A stretch of 64,000 bases of DNA from Thermoleophilia bacterium (GTDB taxonomy: Bacteria; Actinomycetota; Thermoleophilia; Gaiellales; Gaiellaceae), in contig JADGPD010000002.1 in assembly GCA_017882615.1 (NCBI GenBank), positions 1-64,000 on the forward strand, written 5' to 3'. Made by a program: the position numbers and the translations under genes. Shown here piece after piece: positions 50,028 through 60,457 of this stretch (its first letter is position 1; each line of letters opens with the position of its first letter). The notes beneath the pieces were generated by a model. It did no database searches. It was not told where the DNA came from and saw nothing but the letters and a program-made list of their open reading frames with translations.

Positions 50028-51446
50028 ATGAAAGCGATGAGAGAGACGTCCAACGCGAGCGAAAGCAAGCCCTCCGAGGAAGCCTTCAACCTCGGAGCGC
50101 TGGTGGCACGCCGCCGCAAAGAGGCGACCGAGCTCTGGGCGAAGACGATCAATCCCCAGTTCGCTCGCGTCCTCAGGACGATCGGCTTCGATCGCGAGTG
50201 GGCGCGCGCCGAAGGCGCCTACCTCTGGGACGCCGACGGGAACCGCTACCTCGACATGCTGGGCGGGTTCGGAATGTTCAACGTCGGACGAAACAATCCG
50301 CGTATCCGCGCCGCCCTGATCGAAGCGCTCGAGCTGGACCTCCCCGGCTCGGTTCAGATGGGCACGACGGTGCTTCCGCCTTTGCTCGCCGAGGCTCTGC
50401 TGGCCCGAACGCCGGCGCGGCTCGAGCGCGTTCTTTTCACCAGCAGCGGCACCGAGGCAATCGAGGCGGCGATCAAGCTCGGCCGCGCCGCGACCAAGCG
50501 AGCGCGAGTCATCTCGGCCGAGCACGGTTTTCACGGCCTTACGCTGGGCTCGCTCTCGGTCAACGGCTGCCCCGAGTTCACCAGCAGGTTCGGACCGCTT
50601 CTGCCTGATTGCGAGCGCGTCCCATTCGGCGATCTCGAAGCGCTGGAGCGCGAGTTGCGGCGCGAGGACGTGGCCATCTTCCTGGTCGAGCCGATTCAGG
50701 GCAAGGGCGTCAACCTGCCGCCGCCGGGATACCTGGAGGGAGCGCAGGAGCTCTGCCGCCGCTACGACACTCTCTTCTGCGTCGACGAGGTGCAAACGGG
50801 CCTAGGCAGGACGGGGAAGCTGTTTGCCTTCGAGCACTGGGGCCTCGAGCCCGACATGGTGCCGGTGGCGAAGTCGCTTTCTGGCGGCTACGTGCCCGTC
50901 GGCGCGCTGATCATGTCCAAGGCCGTGCACGAGGCGGTTTTCGACGGCATGGAGAACGCTCTCAGCCACGGCTCGACCTTCGCGCCCAACGAGCTGGCCA
51001 TGGCAGCGGGCCTGGCGACCCTGCACGAGATCGACACGCAGAAGCTGGTCGAACGAAGCGAGCGGCTGGGCGAGATGCTGCTCGAGCTCGGCGGGCGCCT
51101 GGCAGCACGCCACGAGGTCGTCAAGGAGGTTCGCGGGCGCGGCCTGATGTGGGCGATCGAGTTCGCCGAGCCGCCTTCGGGGAGTCGCACCTACCGGGCT
51201 ATCGAGCGGATTCAACCGGGCCTGTTCGCCCAGTTTGTGATCGGCCCGCTCTTCTCGGAGCACCGCATCCTGTCGCAGGTCGCCGGTCACTCGATGGCGG
51301 TGATCAAGGTGCTCCCACCCCTGGTCGTCTCCGACGAGGACATCTCCTGGCTGGAAGACGCTCTGGACGACTCGATCGCCAAGGCTCAGCGCCTACCTCG
51401 TTCGCTGACGAGACTCGCGCTCGGCTCGCTGCGCGCATTCTCGTAG
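50028..51446 (+). CDS. Class III aminotransferase, HpnO-like candidate
   Basis: LFTSSGTEAIEAAIKLGRAAT, FCVDEVQTGLGRTGKLFA, KSLSGGYVPVGA; adjacent to the hopanoid operon. Confidence 0.8.
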   Translation: MKAMRETSNASESKPSEEAFNLGALVARRRKEATELWAKTINPQFARVLRTIGFDREWARAEGAYLWDADGNRYLDMLGGFGMFNVGRNNPRIRAALIEALELDLPGSVQMGTTVLPPLLAEALLARTPARLERVLFTSSGTEAIEAAIKLGRAATKRARVISAEHGFHGLTLGSLSVNGCPEFTSRFGPLLPDCERVPFGDLEALERELRREDVAIFLVEPIQGKGVNLPPPGYLEGAQELCRRYDTLFCVDEVQTGLGRTGKLFAFEHWGLEPDMVPVAKSLSGGYVPVGALIMSKAVHEAVFDGMENALSHGSTFAPNELAMAAGLATLHEIDTQKLVERSERLGEMLLELGGRLAARHEVVKEVRGRGLMWAIEFAEPPSGSRTYRAIERIQPGLFAQFVIGPLFSEHRILSQVAGHSMAVIKVLPPLVVSDEDISWLEDALDDSIAKAQRLPRSLTRLALGSLRAFS

Positions 51447-51486
51447 CTCTTCCCGCCTGCAGGTTCGGAGATCGAGCCCGGCAGTG

Positions 51487-51690
51487 CTAAAGGAGGATGC
51501 GAAGAGCGATCTCCGCCGGGCAGCCGCGCTTCACGAGATCGATCGCCTCGTGCAGGTCGACTTCCAGGTGGGCAGCCAGCGAAGCGGCGCCGTCGGATGA
51601 GTACCCGGCGCGCTCCAGTTCCTCGCTGCGCCAGCGCACGATGCGATCGAGCTCTGACTCAACGATTACGTTTGTATTGGCCGCAGTCAT
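51487..51690 (-). CDS. Small hypothetical protein
   Basis: 67-aa ORF MTAANTNVIVESELDRIVRWRSEELERAGYS... Confidence 0.5.
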   Translation of the reverse strand: MTAANTNVIVESELDRIVRWRSEELERAGYSSDGAASLAAHLEVDLHEAIDLVKRGCPAEIALRILL

Positions 51691-51849
51691 GGCTGTCCGT
51701 GTCTCCTTACTGTACTTGTCGGTTCACGGTAGCGCAGCTGGCTCCCTTTTTAGGGGGATATGGGGTCACTCAAAGCAACTCTTACGAAACTTTTACGGAG
51801 CGGGTTTTTCGCCCATTGCCGGCTTCCGCCGCGGGCGGGCCCGAAAAAG

Positions 51850-54800
51850 TCAGGCGACGACGCCGGCTTCGCCGAGAAGAGCCTTGGCCTCGGCGAAGAA
51901 ATCGCCGCTCGGTTTGACCTTGTAGGCCGGCCCGAGCCGAAGCTGCCTGGCGCCGTCTGAAGTCTCGACATCGAGCAGCACGGGCGAGTCGCCGGGGAAA
52001 TCGCGCACCAGCGCCGCGAGCTCGGAGACGATCCCGGCCGGCGCCCGGCGCGCATCCACCCGCAGACGCACCTCGCGCCGCTCGGGAACAGACTCGAATG
52101 CCTTGAGTTCCATCGCCAACAACTTGGATTCGCCCTCTTTGTGATCGATCCTTCCCTTCACGATCAGGACCTGGTCGGAGGAGCAAAGCTCGCGCGTCTG
52201 CGCGTAGACGGAGTTGAAGACGACGACCTCCGCCCCACCGCTCACGTCGTCCAAGCGCATGAAGGCCATCGGGTCGCCCTTCTTGGTGGTGAGCTGGCGC
52301 ACGTGACCGACGATCCCGCCTACGATCACGATCTCGCCGTCGCGGCGGCGGCCGAGATCGGACAGTCCACAGTCGGTCTTGCGCCTCAGCTGGTCGCGAA
52401 TCGCGTGCAGCGGATGCTCGGATACGTAGAGGCCGAGCACCTCCTTCTCGACCCGCAGCAGCTCGGGCTTGTCGAACTCCTCGCCCGCGATCTCGGGATG
52501 GTGTCGGGGATGCTGCTTTCCCCCGTCCCCGCCGAGGTCGAAGATGGAGCTCTGCCCGCTCATGCGGTCGGCCGAGCGTTTTTGCCCCCAGGCGACGATC
52601 TGGTCGAGCATGTCCAGCAGGCCTTTGCGCGAGGCGCCCGTCGAGTCGAAGGCGCCGCACTTCACCAGCGCCTCGAGCACTCGCTTGTTGACGCAGCCGC
52701 CATCGATCCGCTCGACGAAGTCCCAGACCGAGGCGAAAACTCCGCCCTCCTCGCGAGCGCTGACGATCGCTCGCGCCGCCCCCTCCCCTACGCCCTTGAC
52801 GGCGTTCAGACCAAAACGGATCTTCTCTTCGATCACCGCGAAGTCGGTTTGAGAGAAGTTGACGTCGGGCGGCAGCACCTCGATGCCCATCTCGTCGCAG
52901 GCGTTGACGTAGAAGGGAACCCTGTCTTTGGTGTTCATGACCGAGGAGATCAGAGCGGCCATGTACTGGCAGGGGTAGTGCGCCTTGAGCCAGGCGGTGC
53001 GATAGGCGATCAGCGCGTAGCAGGCGGCGTGCGACTTGTTGAAGGAATAGTCCTGCGCCTTCTCCATGTCCTCCCAGAGGCGGCGCGCAACCTTCGTCTC
53101 GACACCGTTTGCTCCGCAGCCGGCGATGAACTTCTCCTTGAGCGAAGCCATCAGCTCGTGAATCTTCTTGCCGATCGCCTTGCGCAGATCGTCCGCCTCG
53201 GCGGGGCTGAAGCCGGCCAGGTCCTTGGCGATCTCCATGTACTGCTCCTGGTAGATGCAGATGCCGTAGGTCGAGCCGGTGATCGGCTTCAGGCGCTCGT
53301 CGGCGAAACCGACCTGCTCCTTGTCGTGCTTGCGCTTGGCGTAGACGGGGATGTACTGCATCGGCCCCGGGCGATAGAGGGCGACGAGCGCGATCAGATC
53401 CTCGAACACCGTCGGCTTGACCTGGCGCAGCGCATCGCGCATCCCCGAGGACTCGAACTGGAAGACGCCGGTCGCGTCGCCGCGGGCGAGCATGGCGTAG
53501 GTCTTGGCGTCGTCGAGCTCTAACTGCGAGATGTCGAGGTCGCCGATCAGCTCGACCGCCGTGTCGATCACGTCGAGGTTGCGCAGGCCGAGAAAGTCCA
53601 TCTTGAGCAGTCCGAGCCGCTCCACGTCGCCCATCGGGAACTGGGTCACGACCTCCTGGTCGGCGCCCTTCTGCTGCAGCGGCACGATGTCGGTCAGCGG
53701 CTGAGCGCCGATGACGACGCCGGCGGCGTGGATCGAATCCTGGCGCACGAGCCCTTCGAGCGGCCTGGCCAGGTCGACGACCTCCTTGCAGAACGGGTCG
53801 GAGTCGTATGCGGCGCGGAGCTCCTGACCGGGCCTCAAGCACTCCTCGAGCATCTGGCCCGGACCTTCGGGGATCAGCTTGGCGAAGCGATCGACGGTTC
53901 CGTAGGGGATCTCGAGCACCCGCCCGGCGTCGCGCACCGCGGCCCTTGCGGCCATGGTGCCGAAGGTGATGATCTGAGCGACGCGATCGCGGCCGTACTT
54001 CTCGGCCACATAGTTGATCACGCGCTCGCGGCCTTCGACCGAGAAATCGATGTCGATGTCGGGCATCGACTTGCGCCCGGGGTTCAGGAAGCGCTCGAAC
54101 AGAAGGTCGTAGCGAATCGGGTCGATATCGGTGATATCCAGGCAATACGCGACGAGCGAGCCGGCCGCCGAGCCGCGGCCCGGTCCGACGCCGACGCCGT
54201 CTCGCCGGGCAAAGGCGATGAAGTCCCAGACGATCAGGAAGTAATCGGCAAAGCCCATTTCGCGAATCGTCTTCAGCTCGAAGCGAAGCCTCTCTTCCAG
54301 CTCGGGAGTCACCGTCTCGTAGCGGCGCTTCAGCCCCTCCTCGCAGAGCGAGACGAGGTACTCGAAGGCGTCTCGTCCCTCGGGGGTCGGGAACGAGGGC
54401 AGGAGAATCCGGCCCAGCTCGATCTCGACCGAGCAGCGCTCGGCAATCTCGAGCGTCGTGCGCATGGCGTCCTCGTGGCCGACGAAGTCGAGCGCCATCT
54501 CCTCGGGCGTCTTGAGCCAGAACTGGTCGGAGTCGAAGCGCCAGCGATTGGGGTTCTTGAGCGAGTCGCCCGACTGGATGCAGAGCAGCGCCTCGTGCGG
54601 AAGCGCGTCCTCGCGGCGCAGGTAGTGGACGTCGCCGGTGGCGACCAGCGGCATCTTCCTTCGCTGCGCCAGTTCGACGAGATTCGGATTGATTCGCTGC
54701 TGCACGTCGAGACCGGCGTTCTGTAGCTCGACGTAGACGTTGTCGCGCCCGAAGATCTGGACGAGCCGGTCGAGCTCGGCCTCGGCGTCCGAGGGACGGT

Positions 54801-55236
54801 TCTCCTCCAGCGCCTTGCAGACCCGCCCGGAAAGACAGCCGGAGAGCACGATCAAGCCCTTGGCGTGGCGCTCGAGCAGCTCCCAGTCGACGCGTGGGCG
54901 GTAGTAGTAGCCCTCCAGGTAGCCGAGCGAGGAGAGCTTGATCAGATTGCCGTAGCCCTCGTTCGAGCCGGCGAGCACGGTCAGGTGAGCGTTGCCCTTT
55001 TTCTGAACGCCGCGGTCGTCGCAGACATAGAGCTCGGAGCCGATCACCGGCTTGACGCCGTGCTTGGCGGCCTGGCGGTAGAACTCGACCGCCCCGGCCA
55101 GCGAGCCGTGGTCGGTGAGCGCCACGGCGGGCATCTCCAGCTCGGCCGCTCGCGCCGCCAGAGCCGGGACCCTGCACGCTCCGTCGAGGATCGAGTACTC
55201 GGAATGGACATGCAGATGGACGAACTCGGCGTTCAC
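51850..55236 (-). CDS. dnaE: DNA polymerase III alpha subunit
   Basis: PHP domain FVHLHVHSEYSILDGACR; PGRGSAAGSLVAYCLDITDIDP; PDIDIDF. Confidence 0.98.
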   Translation of the reverse strand: MNAEFVHLHVHSEYSILDGACRVPALAARAAELEMPAVALTDHGSLAGAVEFYRQAAKHGVKPVIGSELYVCDDRGVQKKGNAHLTVLAGSNEGYGNLIKLSSLGYLEGYYYRPRVDWELLERHAKGLIVLSGCLSGRVCKALEENRPSDAEAELDRLVQIFGRDNVYVELQNAGLDVQQRINPNLVELAQRRKMPLVATGDVHYLRREDALPHEALLCIQSGDSLKNPNRWRFDSDQFWLKTPEEMALDFVGHEDAMRTTLEIAERCSVEIELGRILLPSFPTPEGRDAFEYLVSLCEEGLKRRYETVTPELEERLRFELKTIREMGFADYFLIVWDFIAFARRDGVGVGPGRGSAAGSLVAYCLDITDIDPIRYDLLFERFLNPGRKSMPDIDIDFSVEGRERVINYVAEKYGRDRVAQIITFGTMAARAAVRDAGRVLEIPYGTVDRFAKLIPEGPGQMLEECLRPGQELRAAYDSDPFCKEVVDLARPLEGLVRQDSIHAAGVVIGAQPLTDIVPLQQKGADQEVVTQFPMGDVERLGLLKMDFLGLRNLDVIDTAVELIGDLDISQLELDDAKTYAMLARGDATGVFQFESSGMRDALRQVKPTVFEDLIALVALYRPGPMQYIPVYAKRKHDKEQVGFADERLKPITGSTYGICIYQEQYMEIAKDLAGFSPAEADDLRKAIGKKIHELMASLKEKFIAGCGANGVETKVARRLWEDMEKAQDYSFNKSHAACYALIAYRTAWLKAHYPCQYMAALISSVMNTKDRVPFYVNACDEMGIEVLPPDVNFSQTDFAVIEEKIRFGLNAVKGVGEGAARAIVSAREEGGVFASVWDFVERIDGGCVNKRVLEALVKCGAFDSTGASRKGLLDMLDQIVAWGQKRSADRMSGQSSIFDLGGDGGKQHPRHHPEIAGEEFDKPELLRVEKEVLGLYVSEHPLHAIRDQLRRKTDCGLSDLGRRRDGEIVIVGGIVGHVRQLTTKKGDPMAFMRLDDVSGGAEVVVFNSVYAQTRELCSSDQVLIVKGRIDHKEGESKLLAMELKAFESVPERREVRLRVDARRAPAGIVSELAALVRDFPGDSPVLLDVETSDGARQLRLGPAYKVKPSGDFFAEAKALLGEAGVVA

Positions 55237-55518
55237 AGCCAGACCATTCTAGGAGGGGTAGCGGCCGGTCACGGATTGCTCGGCGCCAAGCGGCGAATCC
55301 AGGGTCACTTTATACGGCAAGCTCGGTCTTACGCGTGCCCGAGCACCTTGTCGTCCCTCTAGTGACGGGCGCTTCTACGAGCGTGCGGAGATGAGCTTGC
55401 TTATGAGCCCGGGTGCACGAAGGCTCCGGCGCTTGCGCCGCGCCCATTCTCGTAGTGACGACGGCGGGCTTCGAACTCGCGCGGCGTCACCGAGGAGCCA
55501 AACGGTAGTCGACCGGTG

Positions 55519-55773
55519 CTAGCGCTTCCTCAGTAAACGAAAAGCGAGCAGGATGATCACCGCGCCAAGGATCGCAACAACAAGCGTCTTCAGATTAAAC
55601 CCGCTAATAGCGTTATGCACGTTGAATATCTTGCCCGCAAGCCAGCCACCCAACAGCGCGCCTACAACTCCGACGACGATGTCGCGAATCAGGCCGAGAC
55701 CCGATCCCTTCACGATTTTGCCTGCCACCCAACCGGCAATTGCACCGACGACGATCCACGTCAACAACCCCAT
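55519..55773 (-). CDS. GlsB/YeaQ/YmgE family membrane protein
   Basis: MGLLTWIVVGAIAGWVAGKIVKGSGLGLIRDIVVGVVGALLGGWL. Confidence 0.93.
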   Translation of the reverse strand: MGLLTWIVVGAIAGWVAGKIVKGSGLGLIRDIVVGVVGALLGGWLAGKIFNVHNAISGFNLKTLVVAILGAVIILLAFRLLRKR

Positions 55774-55951
55774 CTTGACCCTCTTTTCTGTCCGGATCAG
55801 ATCCGAACTCGCATGCGGCACGGCAATGACAAACACGCCGAATATCTCGTCAGTATCTGAGTAACCGTTCCCGATAGGCCGCGACGGGCAAACCCTCGCG
55901 CGAACACCCGGCGCTTGCCACAGGCGGCGGACCGCCCGCTTTCAGCTGCCC

Positions 55952-56452
55952 CTAGCCGGTTACGAAGTAGGCCATCAAGATCGCGTCCACGTACTCCTGA
56001 CCGCGGCGGTAATGGCGATTGCGGTAGCCCTCGCGCTCGAAGCCGAACGACTCGTAGAGCTTGATCGCGGCCTCGTTGTGCGGAAAAACGTGCAGCTCGA
56101 GCTTGCTCACGCCGCTGGAGCGAGCCCATTCGACCGCCGTCTCGAGCAGAGCTCGGCCGACTCCGCGGCGGCGGTAGCCGCTGGCCACCATCAGGCCTAT
56201 GTCGGCTACGTGCTGCGAGGAGGGGTGATGATCGCGCGTCAGCGAGAGGCGCCCGATGATGCCCTCGTCCGTCTCGGCGACGAAGATGGCGGCATCAGGA
56301 TGGCGGCGGAGAAGCCGAATCGCGCGGCGCTCGTCGGAGGTCGAGCGCCAGGTTCCGAGCGTCAGCAGCCAGCCTCCTGGCTCGGCCGCCACGTCGCGCG
56401 CCAGGCGCGAGAGAGCGTCGGCGTCGGAGGGAGCGGCGCGGCGAATTCTCAT
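55952..56452 (-). CDS. GNAT family N-acetyltransferase
   Basis: IRRAAPSDADALSRLARDV; VASGYRRRGVGRALLE. Confidence 0.9.
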   Translation of the reverse strand: MRIRRAAPSDADALSRLARDVAAEPGGWLLTLGTWRSTSDERRAIRLLRRHPDAAIFVAETDEGIIGRLSLTRDHHPSSQHVADIGLMVASGYRRRGVGRALLETAVEWARSSGVSKLELHVFPHNEAAIKLYESFGFEREGYRNRHYRRGQEYVDAILMAYFVTG

Positions 56453-56460
56453 TGTCTCGT

Positions 56461-58029
56461 TCACGCGACCACCACGCCGTGGCCGCCGCGCCTGGGATCC
56501 CCGGCCGCGGCCAGAGCGCCGTCGGGGCGAACCTCCACCGCCGAGACGCCGCCGAAGAAGAGATTGCGGTCGCGCCAGCGCACGAGCTCGTAGCCGAGCC
56601 GGTCGAGCCCGTCGAGCGCCGCCCGATCGACGTCCTCTCCCCCTTCGCACTGCACGATCGGCTCGTCGAGGTGCACGCGCGCCCGGTTCACGGCCTCCTC
56701 CACCGGCAGGCCGTGCCCGATCACGTTCACCACCGTCTGCATGATCGCTCCGCGCAAGCGCACCGAGCCCGCGCTGCCCAGCACCAGCCGCGGCCGCCCG
56801 TCCGCAAACACGATCGAGGGCGCCATCATGCTGGTCAGCCGCTCACCGGCACGCTCGTCGCCGCCCACCAGATCGTCCTCGCCCAGCATGTTGTTCAGGT
56901 GGATGCCGGTGCCGGGCACGAGCACGCCCGAGCTGGAGCCGAGCGAGCAGGTGAGCGAGGCGGCGTTCCCAGCCGAGTCGACGACCGAGATGTGACTCGT
57001 GCCCGTGGGCCGGCCGGGCTCGGGCTCTCCGGGCGCCGAGCGGCGGACGCGCGCCACGGCCTCCCGAACGGAATCGTCCGAGAGCAACTCGGCCGCAAGC
57101 CCACCCCGGCGAAGACAGCCGGCGTAGCCCTTGCCCGAACGGACGCGTGTCTGCTCGCGCATCACCTCGATCATTCGCGCCAGCGCCGGCACGCTGCCGG
57201 GCTCTCCGCCCTCGCCCAGCTCGTCCAGCAGGCGCAGCCCGTAGGCGACGAGAATCCCGCCCGAAGAGGGAGGTGGATTGGAGACGAACTCGCTACCGCG
57301 GTAGCGCGAGCGCACCTGCCGGCGCCAGACGACGCGGTAGCGCTCGATGTCCTCCAGGGTGATTCCTCCGCCTTCGTCCTGGATGTAGGCGACGAGCCGC
57401 CGGCCGAGATCGCCGCCGTAGAGCGCGCCTGCACCCTCTGCCGCGAGCTGCTCGAGCGTCTGGGCGAGAGCGGGAAGCCGCAGCACGTCGCCGGTCTGGT
57501 AGCGCCTCCCGTCCGTCTCGTAGACGCGGCGGCCCTCCGCGTTGTGGCGGAGGATCGGATCGAGAATCAGGTGCATGAAATCCTGCGCAGGCGTTATCTC
57601 GACCCCGGCGCGGGCCAGCTCGATCGCCGGCTGGGCGAGCTCCCGCCAGGGCAGCTTGCCGAAGCGGCGGTGCACCTCCTCGAGACCCTTCGGAGCGCCG
57701 GGCACGGCGCAGGACGCGGCGCCGATAGAGAAGGCCTGCGAGGAGTCGGGCTCGAAGGCGACGTCCACCTGCTGCATTCGGGCGCTCGCTCGCGGCCCGT
57801 CCCCCAGCCCGGGCACGCAGACGAAGAAGTCGGCCAGGCGCGTGCGTGCGCTCGCGGCCTCGTGCACGAGGAAGAAGCCGCCGGCGCCCGGGCCGGTGAG
57901 CATGCTCTCGGTCACCCAGGAGGCGAAGGAGGCGGCGATGCAGGCGTCCACGGCCGAGCCGCCTTCGGCCAGGACTCGAGCTCCCGCCTCGGCGGTCAGA
58001 GGATGTCCGGCCGCGATCGCGCCTCGCAT
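56461..58029 (-). CDS. ggt: Gamma-glutamyltransferase
   Basis: TGTSHISVVDSAGNAASLTCSLGSSSG; LNNMLGEDD; GGHGVVVA. Confidence 0.95.
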   Translation of the reverse strand: MRGAIAAGHPLTAEAGARVLAEGGSAVDACIAASFASWVTESMLTGPGAGGFFLVHEAASARTRLADFFVCVPGLGDGPRASARMQQVDVAFEPDSSQAFSIGAASCAVPGAPKGLEEVHRRFGKLPWRELAQPAIELARAGVEITPAQDFMHLILDPILRHNAEGRRVYETDGRRYQTGDVLRLPALAQTLEQLAAEGAGALYGGDLGRRLVAYIQDEGGGITLEDIERYRVVWRRQVRSRYRGSEFVSNPPPSSGGILVAYGLRLLDELGEGGEPGSVPALARMIEVMREQTRVRSGKGYAGCLRRGGLAAELLSDDSVREAVARVRRSAPGEPEPGRPTGTSHISVVDSAGNAASLTCSLGSSSGVLVPGTGIHLNNMLGEDDLVGGDERAGERLTSMMAPSIVFADGRPRLVLGSAGSVRLRGAIMQTVVNVIGHGLPVEEAVNRARVHLDEPIVQCEGGEDVDRAALDGLDRLGYELVRWRDRNLFFGGVSAVEVRPDGALAAAGDPRRGGHGVVVA

Positions 58030-58120
58030 GCGGAAAGCCTAGTGCGCTGCGTCGGCCGGCGCGCACAGCCGCGAGAGCGGACGTAGACAGCCGATAGCAC
58101 GTTTGCTATGGTCAATCCCG

Positions 58121-58633
58121 GTGGCCGATCTAGAGACACTGCCCCCGTTCGCACGCCGCTGGCTCCTTTACGTGGCGGTAGCGGCTGCCTTGACCGGCCC
58201 CTTGCTCGGCCTCGGACTGCTCGGCCCGAACAGCCTCTGGGTCGCCGCGACCGCGGCGACGGGCTGGCTCACCTGCGCGGGTGGATTGATCATCTGGTCG
58301 AGGCTGCCGGACGCCAAGGCGATGCGCTCCCGTCTCGGTTACGGCGCCGCGGCGTTTGCCTTCGCCATGGTCGCTCTGCTCGTGATCGGCTTCCCCACCG
58401 CCGTCTGGATCACCTACCGCTGCCCCGAGGGTGAGGGCGTCAGTTTCGTGCAGCGCCCGCTCAACCTGCTTGGCCTGCTCATCCCGGCGGTCTACTACGG
58501 GATCGGTTACTGGGGATTCCGGCGTCCACGCAGGCTGCTTTATGCCTGGCCGCTGGCGATCGCCGCCGGGCTCCTCGTTCTCGTCGTCCTCGAGCTGATC
58601 TGGAAAGCGAGCTCGGGCTGTAGCCCGGCTTAG
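58121..58633 (+). CDS. Hypothetical multi-TM protein
   Basis: GTG start; four hydrophobic segments. Confidence 0.6.
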   Translation: MADLETLPPFARRWLLYVAVAAALTGPLLGLGLLGPNSLWVAATAATGWLTCAGGLIIWSRLPDAKAMRSRLGYGAAAFAFAMVALLVIGFPTAVWITYRCPEGEGVSFVQRPLNLLGLLIPAVYYGIGYWGFRRPRRLLYAWPLAIAAGLLVLVVLELIWKASSGCSPA

Positions 58634-59466
58634 CCCGAGCGCTTCAGTTTTCCATGGCGCTTGGCGTAACGCTCGCCGCGGCGGAAGATCTCGAGCCCCA
58701 ACGGCACGGCGATAACACCGATCACGAGCATCGGCCAGATGTCGCCCCAGAGCGCATGCACGCCGGCGCCGTCGATGATCGAGCTGCGTAGCGCCCTGAG
58801 CGCGTAGGTCGCCGGCGAGATCCGCGCGAGGGCCTGCATCCAGCCGGGCAGGACGCTGACGTTGTAGTAGACACCGGAGACCACGAGCAAGAGCCCTTGG
58901 GCGATGTAACCCAACTGCACGCCCTTCTCGGGCGAGATCAGGGGTAGGACCGAGGTCATCATCCCGATGCCGATGAAGGAGATCGAGGCGACGAGCAGCA
59001 CGACCAGCGCCGCCAGGTAGTCGGCGCCGGGCAGGCTGAGATGGAAGAAGAAAGCGACCACGACGAACAGCGCCGCCGTTCTGACAAGCCCGTAGAGCAC
59101 GCCGAACAGGCCCGTCCCGAGCAGGTGCATCGAGCGCGACAAGGGCGCCATGAAGGTGTGCTCGATCGTGCCCTCCCAGCGCTCCCACTGCACCATCTCG
59201 ACCAGCAGCCCGAAGACCATGCCGAGGTAGCTCCAGACGAGCGCGCCGATCAGAAGCCAGCTGGTGGCCTTGTTGACGTCGATCCTGGCGCCCGTTTGCT
59301 GGAAGCCCTTGGCGATGAAGACGATCGAGAGCGTGTTGGCCAGCGTCCAGACGAACCAGGCCAGCTCCCACCAGATGTAGCGCCTGATGATGTAGGTGTT
59401 TCGCTCGACGATGCCCGAGAGGCCCATCAGCTCCGAGCGCAGCGCCGTCGCGGTTCCGCGCATCAC
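58630..59466 (-). CDS. ABC-2 type transporter permease
   Basis: Six-TM pattern; WERWEGTIEHTFMAPLSR. Confidence 0.88.
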   Translation of the reverse strand: MMRGTATALRSELMGLSGIVERNTYIIRRYIWWELAWFVWTLANTLSIVFIAKGFQQTGARIDVNKATSWLLIGALVWSYLGMVFGLLVEMVQWERWEGTIEHTFMAPLSRSMHLLGTGLFGVLYGLVRTAALFVVVAFFFHLSLPGADYLAALVVLLVASISFIGIGMMTSVLPLISPEKGVQLGYIAQGLLLVVSGVYYNVSVLPGWMQALARISPATYALRALRSSIIDGAGVHALWGDIWPMLVIGVIAVPLGLEIFRRGERYAKRHGKLKRSG

Positions 59467-60290
59467 TCTCTTGCCTCTTCCTCTTCGGTGAGAACGGCAC
59501 CGGTGGCAGAGAAGAAGGCCTCTTCCAGCGTCTCGGCCCCGTAGCGGCGCTTGAGCTCATCCGCCGGCGCCAGGCAGAGCAGCTCGCCGCGGTGCAGGAT
59601 GCCCACTCGCTCGGCCAGCTCTTCGGCCTCGGCCAGGTCGTGCGTACAGAGAAGGATGGTCGCGTCGTGGACGCGGCGTACCTCGCGGATGAAGTCCTGC
59701 ACCTCGAGCTTCGAGCGCGGATCGAGCCCGGTGGTCGGCTCGTCCAGCAGAAGCAATGCCGGCGACGTCAGGAGGGCTCGCGCCAGCGCGACCTTCTGCT
59801 GCATGCCGCGCGAGAGCTCTTCCATCGGCCCCGTCGCGCGCGCGAGCGGAAAACCGACGCGCTCGAGAATGCGCGGAATCTCCACGTTCGTGTCGCGGCG
59901 GCGCAGACCGTAGAAGCGAGCTGCGTAACTCAGATTTTCGATCGCCGAGAGGCGCTTGAAGAACGAGGCCTCTACCGAGACGCGGTTGATCAGCCGCTGC
60001 ACCCGCCGCGGCTCGCGAAAGACGTCGTGACCGAAGATGCGAGCTCCGCCCGCATCCTCGAGCAGAAGCGTCGAGAGCAGGCGGACCAGCGTCGACTTAC
60101 CCGAGCCGTTCTGGCCCAGGATGGCCACGCACTCGCCGCGCTCGATCGAGAAGGAAACCGGGCCCAGCACCGAAATGCGCCGGCGGCGCAGGCCTTCGCG
60201 ACGACGAAAGTCCTTGCGCAGGCAGGAGACTTCGACCGCTGGGCGGGCTCGATCGGAAACGGGTTGTGAGAAAGCGAAAGCGGATGACAT
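59463..60290 (-). CDS. ABC transporter ATP-binding protein
   Basis: LGQNGSGKSTLVRLLSTLL (Walker A), LSRGMQQKVALARALL, LLLDEPTTGLD. Confidence 0.95.
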   Translation of the reverse strand: MSSAFAFSQPVSDRARPAVEVSCLRKDFRRREGLRRRRISVLGPVSFSIERGECVAILGQNGSGKSTLVRLLSTLLLEDAGGARIFGHDVFREPRRVQRLINRVSVEASFFKRLSAIENLSYAARFYGLRRRDTNVEIPRILERVGFPLARATGPMEELSRGMQQKVALARALLTSPALLLLDEPTTGLDPRSKLEVQDFIREVRRVHDATILLCTHDLAEAEELAERVGILHRGELLCLAPADELKRRYGAETLEEAFFSATGAVLTEEEEARE

Positions 60291-60457
60291 TGCGACTCCT
60301 TACAGCGACGGAAGCGGAGAACCCCGGGGCGCGCTTCTAAGTGCCGGGGCTAAAGAGCCCGGCGGCGCGCGGCTTCGTCAAATACGAACGGTCAGGATCA
60401 TCGCGCTTCTAAGGTAGCAGCGACGCTCGGACATCGCCAGCGCGAAATAAAGGCGGC

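Noticed and set aside
49841-50152. 103-aa minus-strand ORF in the hpnC-aminotransferase intergenic region
   Set aside because: Overlaps the start of the well-supported aminotransferase gene; no domain features.
51782-55177. 1131-aa minus-strand ORF, the longest in the track
   Set aside because: Arg/Gly/Ala-rich shadow frame overlapping dnaE (51850-55236), which has clear PHP and polymerase motifs; high-GC artefact.
55463-55490. Reverse-strand GCGAGTTCGAAGCCCGC resembling a tRNA T-arm
   Set aside because: One stem mismatch and no cloverleaf around it; tRNAscan-SE would be needed to overturn this.
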